Shown: piece after piece, positions 6,726 through 13,028 of the stretch
Numbering within the stretch: position 1 is the first letter of the stretch
Layout of the letters: every line of letters begins with the position of its first letter
From: Nitrospirota bacterium
GTDB taxonomy: Bacteria; Nitrospinota_A; UBA7883
NCBI GenBank assembly: GCA_011052055.1
Contig: DRJW01000216.1
Coordinates: 1 to 13,028 of the forward strand
DNA length: 13,028 nucleotides
Direction: 5' to 3'
Notes under the pieces: generated by a model
Databases searched by the model: none
What the model saw: only the letters and a program-made list of their open reading frames with translations
Told to the model about the DNA's origin: nothing
Translations under genes and position numbers: made by a program

Positions 6726-7459
6726 GCTAATTTCCCCCCAAGGGTTTTGTAAATCAGCTCCGGCCTTCTTGAGCGTATAAATTCATAAGCGCCGGCGGTC
6801 ATAAACCCTTCGAGCAGGCCCAGAGGCACCTGCGTCGGAGCGAAGGCTACCATGATCGATAAAAACATTTTCCAGAACGAGCCGTCGGCGTGGAGCGCCA
6901 GCGCCATGAAAAGGGACGTTCCGGCGTAGGTAACCCAGTCTGACAACAATCCTGCGGCGAACGCCGCCATGTAGGTTGACATCCCGATCTTCTTTCCAGC
7001 TTTAAACGTGATGTATCCGGTCAGCGCTCCCATGACGCCCATCGACATGGTATTGGCGCCTAACGTGGTCAGGCCTCCGTGAGCCAGAAACAACGCCTGG
7101 AGCGCCAGCGCCACGCTACTTACAAGAGCCGTAAGCCACGGCCCTATAAGAATGGCGGCAAGACCCACGCCGGCTGGATGGGACGTGGCCCCGGCCACCG
7201 GAACAGGGATCGGCATGCATGAGATTATAAATATCGCCGCGCCGACAAGACCCAGGAAGGGCTTGAACTGGGGTGATTCGTCTGTTCTTGTTTTTAGCTC
7301 TCTTAATCCCAGCCATACAAAAGGAGCGGCCGTGATAAACCAGAAGGCCGCCCATCCGGCCGGCAATATCCCCTCCGATATGTGCATGGCCTCAGCATAT
7401 GAGGGGGTGAGCGAAAGGGCGGTCAGGTAGATCAAAGCGAACTTTGTTTTTCGGCTCAT
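6722..7459 (-). CDS. cbiM: Cobalt ECF transporter substrate-binding membrane component
   Basis: CbiM is the integral membrane S-component that binds Co(II). The 245-aa precursor has a signal peptide (residues 1-24, ending SYAEA). The predicted mature N-terminus is MHISEGILPAGW; in CbiM and NikM the His at mature position 2 ligates the metal together with the free N-terminus, so cleavage after AEA fits well. Other family features are MPIPVPVAGATSHPAGVGLAAILIGPW (around 81-107), the membrane helix LALQALFLAHGGLTTLGANT, and GLLSDWVTYAGTSLFMAL. Six or more hydrophobic segments are visible. The ATG lies 19 bases after the cbiX stop with no strong ribosome binding site. The gene ends in a GTGA overlap with the CbiN-like gene. 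Cobalt rather than nickel is inferred from context. Confidence 0.95.
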   Translation of the reverse strand: MSRKTKFALIYLTALSLTPSYAEAMHISEGILPAGWAAFWFITAAPFVWLGLRELKTRTDESPQFKPFLGLVGAAIFIISCMPIPVPVAGATSHPAGVGLAAILIGPWLTALVSSVALALQALFLAHGGLTTLGANTMSMGVMGALTGYITFKAGKKIGMSTYMAAFAAGLLSDWVTYAGTSLFMALALHADGSFWKMFLSIMVAFAPTQVPLGLLEGFMTAGAYEFIRSRRPELIYKTLGGKLA

Positions 7460-7478
7460 TTATGGTTTTGCGCTATTT

Positions 7479-8003
7479 TTAATGGTGGTGATGGTGGCAA
7501 CGGCTTCCGTAGTTATCCCTGTACTCTTTTGCCTCTTCTTCGGTCATAGGGACGAACTCCAGCTCGTCTTTGGGCAGGGGATAGTTCGAGCGTTCGGCAA
7601 GCTTGAGATCGCGCACGTCGTCCAGCGTATCCGACTCTTCAATTCTTCTCTTTACGAGCGCCACCATAGCGTTATCGTATCCAAGGTGCTTGCCGTAAAC
7701 TATATTGAGGCCGGGGAAAAGTTTTGCGTTTTCCTGGATCATTTTCGGGATATCCAGGACAAGATGCAATCCTGAGTGGAGGAAATATGGAATGACCACA
7801 ACTTTTTCAACTTTCGACTCGGCTACTTTTTTAAGCGTTTCCGAAAAGAAAGGTTTCATTCGCGACATGTAACATGTCTCGATCATGGCGTAACAATTTT
7901 CACTTCGTAACCGCTCCGCCACTTTTATCATATCGGCGCCGGACGCCGGAACACGACTGCCATGTCCTATCAGAATTACGGCTGTCCTGGTTTTTCCGCT
8001 CAT
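7479..8003 (-). CDS. cbiX: Sirohydrochlorin cobaltochelatase, short CbiX with Cys-His5 tail
   Basis: CbiX inserts Co(II) into sirohydrochlorin, the entry step of the cobalt-early pathway. The 174-aa protein has one chelatase domain (short CbiX type, probably a homodimer). HGSR near residue 13 contains the first catalytic His, and IPYFLHSGLHLVLDIP at about 71-86 contains the second. The core of about 125 residues is followed by an acidic, Pro-containing extension (YPLPKDELEFVPMTEEEAKEYRD) ending in SRC plus five histidines at the very C-terminus. Histidine-rich ends are known in some CbiX proteins, and a metal-loading role here is inferred. I chose the ATG at 8001-8003, with GGAG seven bases upstream, over TTG at 8009, where that RBS would be too close. 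The gene starts two bases after the cbiC stop. Confidence 0.93.
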   Translation of the reverse strand: MSGKTRTAVILIGHGSRVPASGADMIKVAERLRSENCYAMIETCYMSRMKPFFSETLKKVAESKVEKVVVIPYFLHSGLHLVLDIPKMIQENAKLFPGLNIVYGKHLGYDNAMVALVKRRIEESDTLDDVRDLKLAERSNYPLPKDELEFVPMTEEEAKEYRDNYGSRCHHHHH

Positions 8004-8005
8004 TT

Positions 8006-8710
8006 TCAATCTCCAGATTTCTGATTTGACGCTATCGCCAGCAGGGAATGCACGACGCTGACCGCGATGCCGCTTCCGCCGCGTCTTCCTTGTATGGTTA
8101 TATACTCCGCGTCTATCCCCATCAGCTCCTCTTTGCTTTCAATCACATGAACGAACCCGACCGGCATCGCGATAACAACGGCGGGCCTGACCTCGCCTTC
8201 GGCGATCATCCTGTTCAGCTCCAGCAGAGCCACCGGAGCGTTTCCAATCGCCACTACAGCTCCATCCAGATGGGGCCTGGCTTTTCTGATGGCGTAAAGA
8301 GACCTGGGCAGGCCCGCTTTCTTGCATTCTTCGGCCACGTCCTCGTCGGCGATGTGGCAGAGGATTTTATCTTTGGTGTAATCTGGAAAAACCGCCTTGA
8401 GCCTCATCAACGAAAGGCCTGATTTAATCATGTTCGAATCGGCGTATAAACTGGCCCCGGCCCGCAAAGCCTCACACGCGCTTCTGATCGCTCCGGTCGA
8501 AAACTTTACGTCGCCGATCAGCGAAAAATCGGCGGTAGTGTGAATCATTCTTCTGACGACGATCCACTCATCATCCGAGAAGCTGTGGCTTTTAGCCTCC
8601 CGGTCTATCGCCTCGAACGATCTGGCCTCGATTTCTTCCGGCGCGACGGGGGATTCGTACAGTTTATATATGTGTGATCTATCCTTTTTGTCCGTTCCAG
8701 TAGCGCTCAT
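8006..8710 (-). CDS. cbiC: Cobalt-precorrin-8 methylmutase
   Basis: CbiC/CobH moves the methyl group from C11 to C12 in cobalt-precorrin-8, producing cobyrinic acid. The 234-aa protein shows the active-site region VVRRMIHTTADFSLIGDVKF with the presumed catalytic His at residue 57. ALRAGASLYADSNMIKSGL, LYAIRKARPHLDGAVVAIGNAPVALLELNRMI, VVIAMPVGFVHVIESKEELM and IQGRRGGSGIAVSVVHSLL follow, all classical for the family. It has roughly 15 extra hydrophilic residues at the N-terminus. The ATG (8708-8710) makes an ATGA overlap with cbiA and has GGAGG ten bases upstream. A TTG at 8731 is possible but lies within that RBS. CbiC sits beside CbiA, which uses its product. Confidence 0.95.
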   Translation of the reverse strand: MSATGTDKKDRSHIYKLYESPVAPEEIEARSFEAIDREAKSHSFSDDEWIVVRRMIHTTADFSLIGDVKFSTGAIRSACEALRAGASLYADSNMIKSGLSLMRLKAVFPDYTKDKILCHIADEDVAEECKKAGLPRSLYAIRKARPHLDGAVVAIGNAPVALLELNRMIAEGEVRPAVVIAMPVGFVHVIESKEELMGIDAEYITIQGRRGGSGIAVSVVHSLLAIASNQKSGD

Positions 8711-10098
8711 GACGTATTTGCCTCCATACAACTGTTGATAAAACGGCGGAGCGATAGCGGGCGGGAAGCGAAATGCAAATGCGCGTAGCTGGCCAAAACG
8801 CCACCTTTTGAGTATCCCTCGCTAAAAATCTCTCCGTCGCGTTTTCGTTTTAACGAATAAACCGTTTTCCATCCGTCACTCCCGGCCGGATCGTCTAAAA
8901 GCTCCGAATAATGGAATTTATGCCCACGAATGGTTTCGCTGGCTTTGCCGAAAAGAGAATTTTCTTCAAACGACGCTGTCACATATCCAAGCGCCGTGAA
9001 ACGTTGGCGCATTTTCGTCCAGGCGGGCAAAAGCCCGACCATAGGATTTCTTTTGCCGTTAATGTCCTCTATTCCTTTAGACAGATACATCAGCCCGCCG
9101 CATTCTGCGTATACGGGAAGGCCTGAGTCGGAGAAATTTCTTATGTCGTTTTTCATGGAGATGTTTTCAGATAGCTCGTCGGCGTATTCTTCCGGATATC
9201 CTCCCCCTATAAGCAAAGCGTCCAGGTTGTCAGGTAGTCTCCTGCCGCAGGTTGGGGAAAACTCGACAAGCTCAAATCCGCTCGCCCTCAGCGCTTCTAG
9301 ATTGTCGGTATAGTAAAACTGAAACGCCTTGTCGCGCGCGACTCCCAGCCGGGCCGCTGTATCCTCGTGGTTTGCGCTGATCTCGCCGGTTTTCAAACGA
9401 GGAGCTGTCTTCGCCATTTCGATAACATCTTTTACCAGGATATGCTCTTCGACAACCACAGCCAGCTCATCGACTATATTTTGAGTAAGCGTGTCTTTTG
9501 CTGTGACGAGGCCCAGATGTCTGCTGTCGAGCTTTGGCGCCGCCCCTTTAACGACTCCTCCCAGATATTTACACGAAAGATGAGAGTTTATAGCCCTGGA
9601 TAAAAGGTTGCTATGGTTTTTGGATCCGCAAAAATTGGCGATCACACCTTTGATTTGTAGATCAGGCTCGAACCGGGCGTAACCTTCCACCAGGGCCGCG
9701 AAGCTTCTCGACGCGCCACCGGCGTTCGCCACCAGCGCGACAGGCGCTTTAAGCCATTTTGCGATCTGCGCTGTGCTTCCTTCCGATGATTCCGGGCTGA
9801 ACCCGTCGAACAGGCCCATAGCGCCTTCGATCACGGCAATATCCGCGCCGGCCGAAGTTTTTTGAAACAGGCTTTTTACATAGTCCTGCCCCATCATCCA
9901 GGCGTCGAGGTTGTAGCAGGGGCGGCCCGACGCTATTTTAAGATAGGTGGGATCCAGGAAATCGGGGCCTACTTTATAGGTCTGGACTTTGAGCCCTCGC
10001 TTTTTCAGCGCGGCGGAGAGTCCGAGAGCCAGGGAAGTTTTGCCCACGCCGCTATGCGCGCCTGCGATAATAACCCTTGGGCAGTCAGCGCCAGGCAT
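8707..10098 (-). CDS. cbiA: Cobyrinic acid a,c-diamide synthase (glutamine-hydrolysing)
   Basis: CbiA amidates the a and c carboxylates of cobyrinic acid using ATP and glutamine. The 463-aa product has an N-terminal dethiobiotin-synthase-like ATPase domain with Walker A GAHSGVGKTS (residues 13-22, Lys20), YKVGPDFLDPTYL, NLDAWMM and VIEGAMGLFDG (89-99). The C-terminal class I amidotransferase domain has ALLIGGGYPEEYADELS (295-310), VYAECGGLMYL with nucleophile Cys333, IRGHKFHYSEL and SYAHLHFAS with His440. Absence of a CbiP-like pattern and the length favour CbiA over cobyric acid synthase. The ATG at 10096-10098 has AGGA seven bases upstream. This is the first gene of the riboswitch-controlled operon. 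Confidence 0.96.
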   Translation of the reverse strand: MPGADCPRVIIAGAHSGVGKTSLALGLSAALKKRGLKVQTYKVGPDFLDPTYLKIASGRPCYNLDAWMMGQDYVKSLFQKTSAGADIAVIEGAMGLFDGFSPESSEGSTAQIAKWLKAPVALVANAGGASRSFAALVEGYARFEPDLQIKGVIANFCGSKNHSNLLSRAINSHLSCKYLGGVVKGAAPKLDSRHLGLVTAKDTLTQNIVDELAVVVEEHILVKDVIEMAKTAPRLKTGEISANHEDTAARLGVARDKAFQFYYTDNLEALRASGFELVEFSPTCGRRLPDNLDALLIGGGYPEEYADELSENISMKNDIRNFSDSGLPVYAECGGLMYLSKGIEDINGKRNPMVGLLPAWTKMRQRFTALGYVTASFEENSLFGKASETIRGHKFHYSELLDDPAGSDGWKTVYSLKRKRDGEIFSEGYSKGGVLASYAHLHFASRPLSLRRFINSCMEANTS

Positions 10099-10112
10099 AA
10101 CCGCTTCCTGTA

Positions 10113-10142
10113 AAGATACGAGAGCGCGCGCAAGATACGAGA
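10113..10142. repeat. 11-bp direct repeat flanking GCGCGCGC before cbiA
   Basis: On the minus strand TCTCGTATCTT occurs twice (10132-10142 and 10113-10123), exactly matched and 19 bases apart start to start. The two copies are separated by the self-complementary octamer GCGCGCGC (10124-10131). The element lies between the T run at 10142-10148 and the ribosome binding site of cbiA. It could be an operator, part of the leader RNA switch, or a slippage product; the sequence alone does not decide. Confidence 0.6.
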
Positions 10143-10213
10143 AAAAAACGGGCCAACATCAACAGCATCCCGGCTCCACCACAAAAAATATTCCAGGATG
10201 CCGTTTTTCATCC
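10142..10213 (-). terminator. Putative expression platform with competing hairpins and T7 run
   Basis: Downstream of the riboswitch, the minus strand ends this element in CCCG followed by seven T (10142-10148), about 44 bases before the cbiA ATG. CATCC (10196-10200) can pair with GGATG upstream (10209-10213) or with GGATG downstream (10166-10170), so the two hairpins exclude each other. AAAAACGG (10201-10208) can also pair with the CCGTTTTT that includes the T run. This looks like an antiterminator/terminator switch, but no single strong GC-rich hairpin abuts the T run, so a translational mechanism is not excluded. A separate hairpin, GAAAGG with CCTTTC, lies just upstream (10216-10238). Confidence 0.4.
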
Positions 10214-10262
10214 AAGAGAAAGGACACAGCCCTTTCCCGGAGCGAATCCGATCACAAATATA

Positions 10263-10427
10263 TTTTTGGGCAAGTCTTCTGACTTCCGGATCGGTCTACT
10301 CCCTGCGCCTTCCCCCTCCATGTATGAAAGAGTGGCAAAATACAGGTTTCGTCCCCGGTCACAGCGGCGGTCCCGCGACGGAATTTAACCGTCTTCCTTA
10401 TTAAGCCCCACAGGGGGCGCCCAAAAA
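10263..10427 (-). ncRNA. Cobalamin (B12) riboswitch aptamer
   Basis: This aptamer senses adenosylcobalamin or a related cobalamin in the nascent mRNA and should reduce expression of the whole operon when B12 is plentiful. On the minus strand the conserved order is complete: GGGGCTTAATAAGGAA, the GGTTAAATTCC segment, GGGACCGCCGCTGTGA, GGGGACGAAACC, TTTGCCACT and a B12 box AGTCAGAAGACTTGCC (10269-10284). The P1 helix is perfect over 9 bp: TTTTTGGGC (10419-10427) pairs with GCCCAAAAA (10263-10271). The element starts a few bases after the predicted transcription start and lies 164 bases before the cbiA start codon. Confidence 0.95.
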
Positions 10428-10439
10428 CGATTAGATAAA

Positions 10440-10467
10440 ATTCTATGGCATCTGAACGGGAAGTCAA
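10440..10467 (-). promoter_or_regulatory. Sigma-70-type promoter for the B12 operon
   Basis: On the minus strand TTGACT (10462-10467) and TAGAAT (10440-10445) are separated by 16 bases, close to the TTGACA/TATAAT consensus. Initiation would fall near 10432-10434, a few bases upstream of the riboswitch P1 stem. That fit supports the call. The promoter lies 16 bases beyond the stop codon of the response regulator, and I see no terminator between them, so some read-through from the two-component genes is possible. Confidence 0.7.
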
Positions 10468-10482
10468 GAAATATTTGCGCTG

Positions 10483-11826
10483 TCAGTGATCGAGTTTGCG
10501 GTAAAGAGTGGCTATGTTGATATTCAAAAAACGGGCGGTCTCTTCTTTATTGTTGCCGTGCCGCGATAAAACCTCTTGTATATATTCCTTTTCCATAAGA
10601 GAGACTCTTGATTTTAAATCGGTTGGTTTGTTGTTTCGAGCCGCATTCGCCGTTTGCGCCCGGATAAGATCCAGGCTTATGTCCTTTGGCTCGATTGTGG
10701 CGCCATCACACATCAAAACGGCGCGTTCAAGTATGTTTTCCAGTTCCCGCACGTTGCCAGGCCAGGAGTGCTCCTGCAGGGATCTCATTATGGCTCCAGG
10801 TATTTTCGGCGATGGCTTGCCTGCGTCTTTAGCAAACCTGTCAACATAGAGGTGGACCAATTGCGGGATATCCGACCTGCATTCCCTCAGTGGAGGAACA
10901 CTTATTTCCACAACGTTGAGTCTGTAAAAGAGGTCTTTTCTAAGTTCTTTTTTCTGCACAGCTTCCGCCAGGTTGGTGTTCGAAGCGGCGATAATCCTGA
11001 CGTCAATTTTTATCGGTTCTGTGGATCCTACAGGAGTCAATTCTTTTGTCTGAATAACGTTAAGCAGTTTTACCTGCATTTTTAGTGGAAGCTCAGAGAC
11101 TTCGTCAAGAAACAAGGAGCCTTTGTCGGCTTTAACAAACAGGCCTGTTTTATTTTCAATGGCTCCGGTGAAGGCGCCTTTATTGTGCCCGAAAAGCTCG
11201 CTCTCCAGCAGATTTTCCGGTATGGCGCCGCAGTTTATTGTGACCAGCGGAAAATCTTTCCTGGGGCCCTGATGATGAATGATGTGGGCCGCCAGGCTTT
11301 TGCCTGTTCCTGTCTCGCCCGTCAGAAGAACATTGGCCTTCGAGTGCAGAACTTTTTTAATCAGATGCTTCATTCGTTTCATAGCCGGGCTCTCGCCCAC
11401 CATGCTCTCGAAGCGTAAAATATTGTCAAGCTCTTGTTGCAGACTGTCCCGGCTGTTGATCAGCTCTCTATGCTCGAAAAGCCGGTTGACCGTGATCTTA
11501 ATTTCATCGTTGTTAAAAGGTTTGCGTATATAATCGTAAGCGCCGATCTTCATGGCCTGCACCACAGATTCAACCGATCCAAAAGCGCTGATCATCAAGA
11601 CCGTCATGTCGGGAGCGGCTTCTTTTGATAATTTCAAAAGGTCTATCCCGCTCTCCTGGCCGAGCCGCAGATCGAAAAAAGCGATATCTGGCGAAGTAGT
11701 ATTTATGATTTCGAGCGCGTCTTTAATGTTGTCAGCCATATGCACGGTGTGCCCCATTTCCGAGAAAATAAGACTCATGGCCCTGCAGATGTCCGTTTCG
11801 TCATCGACAACCAGAATATGACCCAT
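10483..11826 (-). CDS. NtrC-family sigma-54-dependent response regulator
   Basis: This 447-aa cytoplasmic transcription activator has three domains. The receiver domain (residues 1-120) has the acidic pair Asp8/Asp9, phosphoacceptor Asp52 (AFFDLRLG) and Lys102 (RKPF). The AAA+ sigma-54 interaction domain (about 140-375) has Walker A GETGTGKS (170-177), the sigma-54 contact loop GAFTGA (217-222), Walker B GSLFLDEV (236-243), FYRLNV and HSWPGNVRELEN. A Fis-type helix-turn-helix lies at the C-terminus (EYIQEVLSRHGNNKEETARFLNINIATLYRKL). It should activate sigma-54 promoters when phosphorylated by the adjacent kinase. The ATG is 3 bases after the kinase stop, so the two form an operon. Its targets are unknown: the downstream B12 operon has its own sigma-70-type promoter, and I found no convincing -24/-12 site here. 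Confidence 0.95.
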   Translation of the reverse strand: MGHILVVDDETDICRAMSLIFSEMGHTVHMADNIKDALEIINTTSPDIAFFDLRLGQESGIDLLKLSKEAAPDMTVLMISAFGSVESVVQAMKIGAYDYIRKPFNNDEIKITVNRLFEHRELINSRDSLQQELDNILRFESMVGESPAMKRMKHLIKKVLHSKANVLLTGETGTGKSLAAHIIHHQGPRKDFPLVTINCGAIPENLLESELFGHNKGAFTGAIENKTGLFVKADKGSLFLDEVSELPLKMQVKLLNVIQTKELTPVGSTEPIKIDVRIIAASNTNLAEAVQKKELRKDLFYRLNVVEISVPPLRECRSDIPQLVHLYVDRFAKDAGKPSPKIPGAIMRSLQEHSWPGNVRELENILERAVLMCDGATIEPKDISLDLIRAQTANAARNNKPTDLKSRVSLMEKEYIQEVLSRHGNNKEETARFLNINIATLYRKLDH

Positions 11827-11829
11827 TTA

Positions 11830-13028
11830 TCAGTTACACTCCTGTTTGATAGCCACTTCAACCTGCTGTCTTTCAACAGGCAGGCAAATGCATATAATTG
11901 TTCCTTTTCCTGAGCTGTTTTTCACAAATATTTTGCCGCTATGGTGTTGAATTATGCTTTGACTGACATAAAGCCCCAGCCCTGTGCCGTTGTCATGGCC
12001 TTTAGTTGTGAAAAAAGGATCGAAAATGAGATCAAGAGATTCTCTCTCTATCCCGGACCCGGTATCGATAATCTCCAGGCTAACTTCATTATTTGTTAAA
12101 TCGGCTCTGGTTTTTAAAATAAGCTTTCCGCTTCCATTCATGGCGTCCGCGCTGTTTAAAACGAGGTTTATTAATACTTGTATCAACTGGTCACCCTGGC
12201 CGGTGATCACCGGGGTATTTTCATCTTGATCCAGTATGATCTCCACATTTCTCAGGCGTGGATCGAACCGGACAATATCCATCGCAGACTGTATCATCAA
12301 ACCGATATCGATCCGGCTCCATTTTTCCAGGGAATGCGGCCTGGAAAGATTTTTCAATCTTTCCACCGTAAAACATATGCGGTTAATATGTTTCTGGATG
12401 GTTTTGATGCAATCTTCTTTGTAGGCGTCATTTTCTTTTTCTTCCAGCAGTTGAAGGAAGGATGAGACGGACGTTAACGGGTTGCCGATTTCATGCGCCA
12501 CACCCGCCGCCAGCCTTCCTGTGCAAGCCAGCCTGTCGAAATGAGTAATATTGTTTTCTATGATTTTCTGATCGGTGATGTCGCGGAGTATGCAAAGCTC
12601 GCTTGTGACGGCCCCGCTGGTTTCTCTTATCAACGAAGAGCTGAATATCATAAGCCTGGTTTTACCGTTGCCTGTATTAAGGTTCACTTCATATACGGTG
12701 GACCTTTTTTCTATATTTTCCTCGAATCTGCCATCCATGCCGGAGAAATTAATAAGGTCTTTGGACAGTTTACCTAAAAGCTCCTTCTTGCCATATCCGT
12801 ATTCCTCAATTTTCTGGTTGATAAAAGTTATCTTGCCGTCGAGGTCCGTCACATAAATCAGGTCATTGGCGCTTTCAAAAAGACTGGTCATATACTCTTT
12901 TTGCTCAACAATCTTCTCATGCTGAATATGTATTTCCTCAAGATATTTTTCCTTCTCGGCGATCAGGGACTTCAGGTCGCCCGACATGGAGTTGAGCGAG
13001 CGGGCCAGGGAGTCAAGCTCGACGAAAG
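11830..13028 (-). CDS. Sensor histidine kinase, C-terminal part (cut by window edge)
   Basis: The open frame continues to the right edge, so the N-terminus is missing. An internal Met at 12985-12987 is not the start: the codons before it read FVELDSLARSLNS, the end of a HAMP domain. Numbering from that Met, a coiled coil (about 1-32) is followed by a PAS domain (about 33-145; FESANDLIYVTDLDGKITFIN, ILRDITDQK). The HisKA helix follows with phosphoacceptor His165 (GRLAAGVAHEIGNPLTSV). The ATPase domain has N-box LINLVLNSADAM (Asn278), G1 DTGSGI, F-box FDPFFTTKG and G2 GTGLGLYVSQS. HAMP implies a membrane receptor upstream. It pairs with the NtrC-type regulator 3 bases downstream. The signal sensed cannot be told from this part. 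Confidence 0.94.
   Translation of the reverse strand, partial: FVELDSLARSLNSMSGDLKSLIAEKEKYLEEIHIQHEKIVEQKEYMTSLFESANDLIYVTDLDGKITFINQKIEEYGYGKKELLGKLSKDLINFSGMDGRFEENIEKRSTVYEVNLNTGNGKTRLMIFSSSLIRETSGAVTSELCILRDITDQKIIENNITHFDRLACTGRLAAGVAHEIGNPLTSVSSFLQLLEEKENDAYKEDCIKTIQKHINRICFTVERLKNLSRPHSLEKWSRIDIGLMIQSAMDIVRFDPRLRNVEIILDQDENTPVITGQGDQLIQVLINLVLNSADAMNGSGKLILKTRADLTNNEVSLEIIDTGSGIERESLDLIFDPFFTTKGHDNGTGLGLYVSQSIIQHHSGKIFVKNSSGKGTIICICLPVERQQVEVAIKQECN

Noticed and set aside
7482..7496. Five His codons at the end of cbiX resembling a cloning tag
   Set aside because: There is no vector, linker or protease-site sequence around it. The gene runs directly into the native cbiM leader, so it is a natural C-terminus.
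10099..10262. Sigma-54 -24/-12 promoter for the B12 operon
   Set aside because: No GG-N10-GC pair in good consensus context was found by eye; the sigma-70-like site upstream of the riboswitch explains transcription better.
10252..10467. A 71-codon minus-strand frame across the leader
   Set aside because: It crosses the promoter and riboswitch, and its product has no recognisable features; it is chance.
1..13028. CRISPR arrays, tRNA/rRNA genes, insertion sequences or attachment sites
   Set aside because: No regular repeat arrays, transposase frames, terminal inverted repeats or RNA gene signatures other than the riboswitch were seen.

Overview
The window is almost entirely a cobalamin (vitamin B12) locus of the anaerobic, cobalt-early type. 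Every recognisable gene lies on the minus strand, so it reads from high to low coordinates. The genes suggest an anaerobic or facultative Gram-negative bacterium: the cobalt-early enzymes CbiX, CbiD and CbiG are present, there is an NtrC-family sigma-54 activator, and CbiM carries a cleavable signal peptide. By eye the GC content is near 50%. Assignment to a Desulfobacterota/Nitrospirota-like lineage is only a guess from gene style; no taxonomic marker is present.

From the right edge: a 5'-truncated sensor histidine kinase (HAMP-PAS-HisKA-HATPase) is followed 3 bases later by an NtrC-type response regulator. Then comes a gene-free stretch of about 384 bases (10099-10482). It holds a sigma-70-like promoter, a complete cobalamin riboswitch closed by a 9-bp P1 stem, competing hairpins with a T7 run, and an 11-bp direct repeat around GCGCGCGC just before the ribosome binding site of cbiA.

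The B12 operon then runs unbroken to the left edge: cbiA, cbiC, cbiX, the cobalt ECF transporter (cbiM, a CbiN-like small membrane protein, cbiQ, cbiO), cbiD, cbiE, cbiL, cbiF, cbiG, cbiH and the start of cbiJ. Most junctions overlap by 4 bases (ATGA, GTGA or TTGA), which suggests translational coupling. The riboswitch probably controls all of it. Cobalt imported by CbiMNQO would be inserted by CbiX. CbiL, CbiH, CbiF, CbiG, CbiD, CbiJ, CbiE and CbiC carry out the methylations, ring contraction, reduction and methyl migration, and CbiA makes the a,c-diamide. No cbiT, cbiB, cbiP, or nucleotide-loop genes are in the window.

The pathway is well known, and I see no wholly new system. The points worth a second look are: a cbiG/cbiH junction with no canonical start codon for cbiH (ATT or CTG start, or a -1 frameshift making CbiGH); a CbiG without its central domain; a CbiX with a natural Cys-His5 tail; a CbiN substitute unlike classical CbiN; and the repeat and switch elements in the leader.
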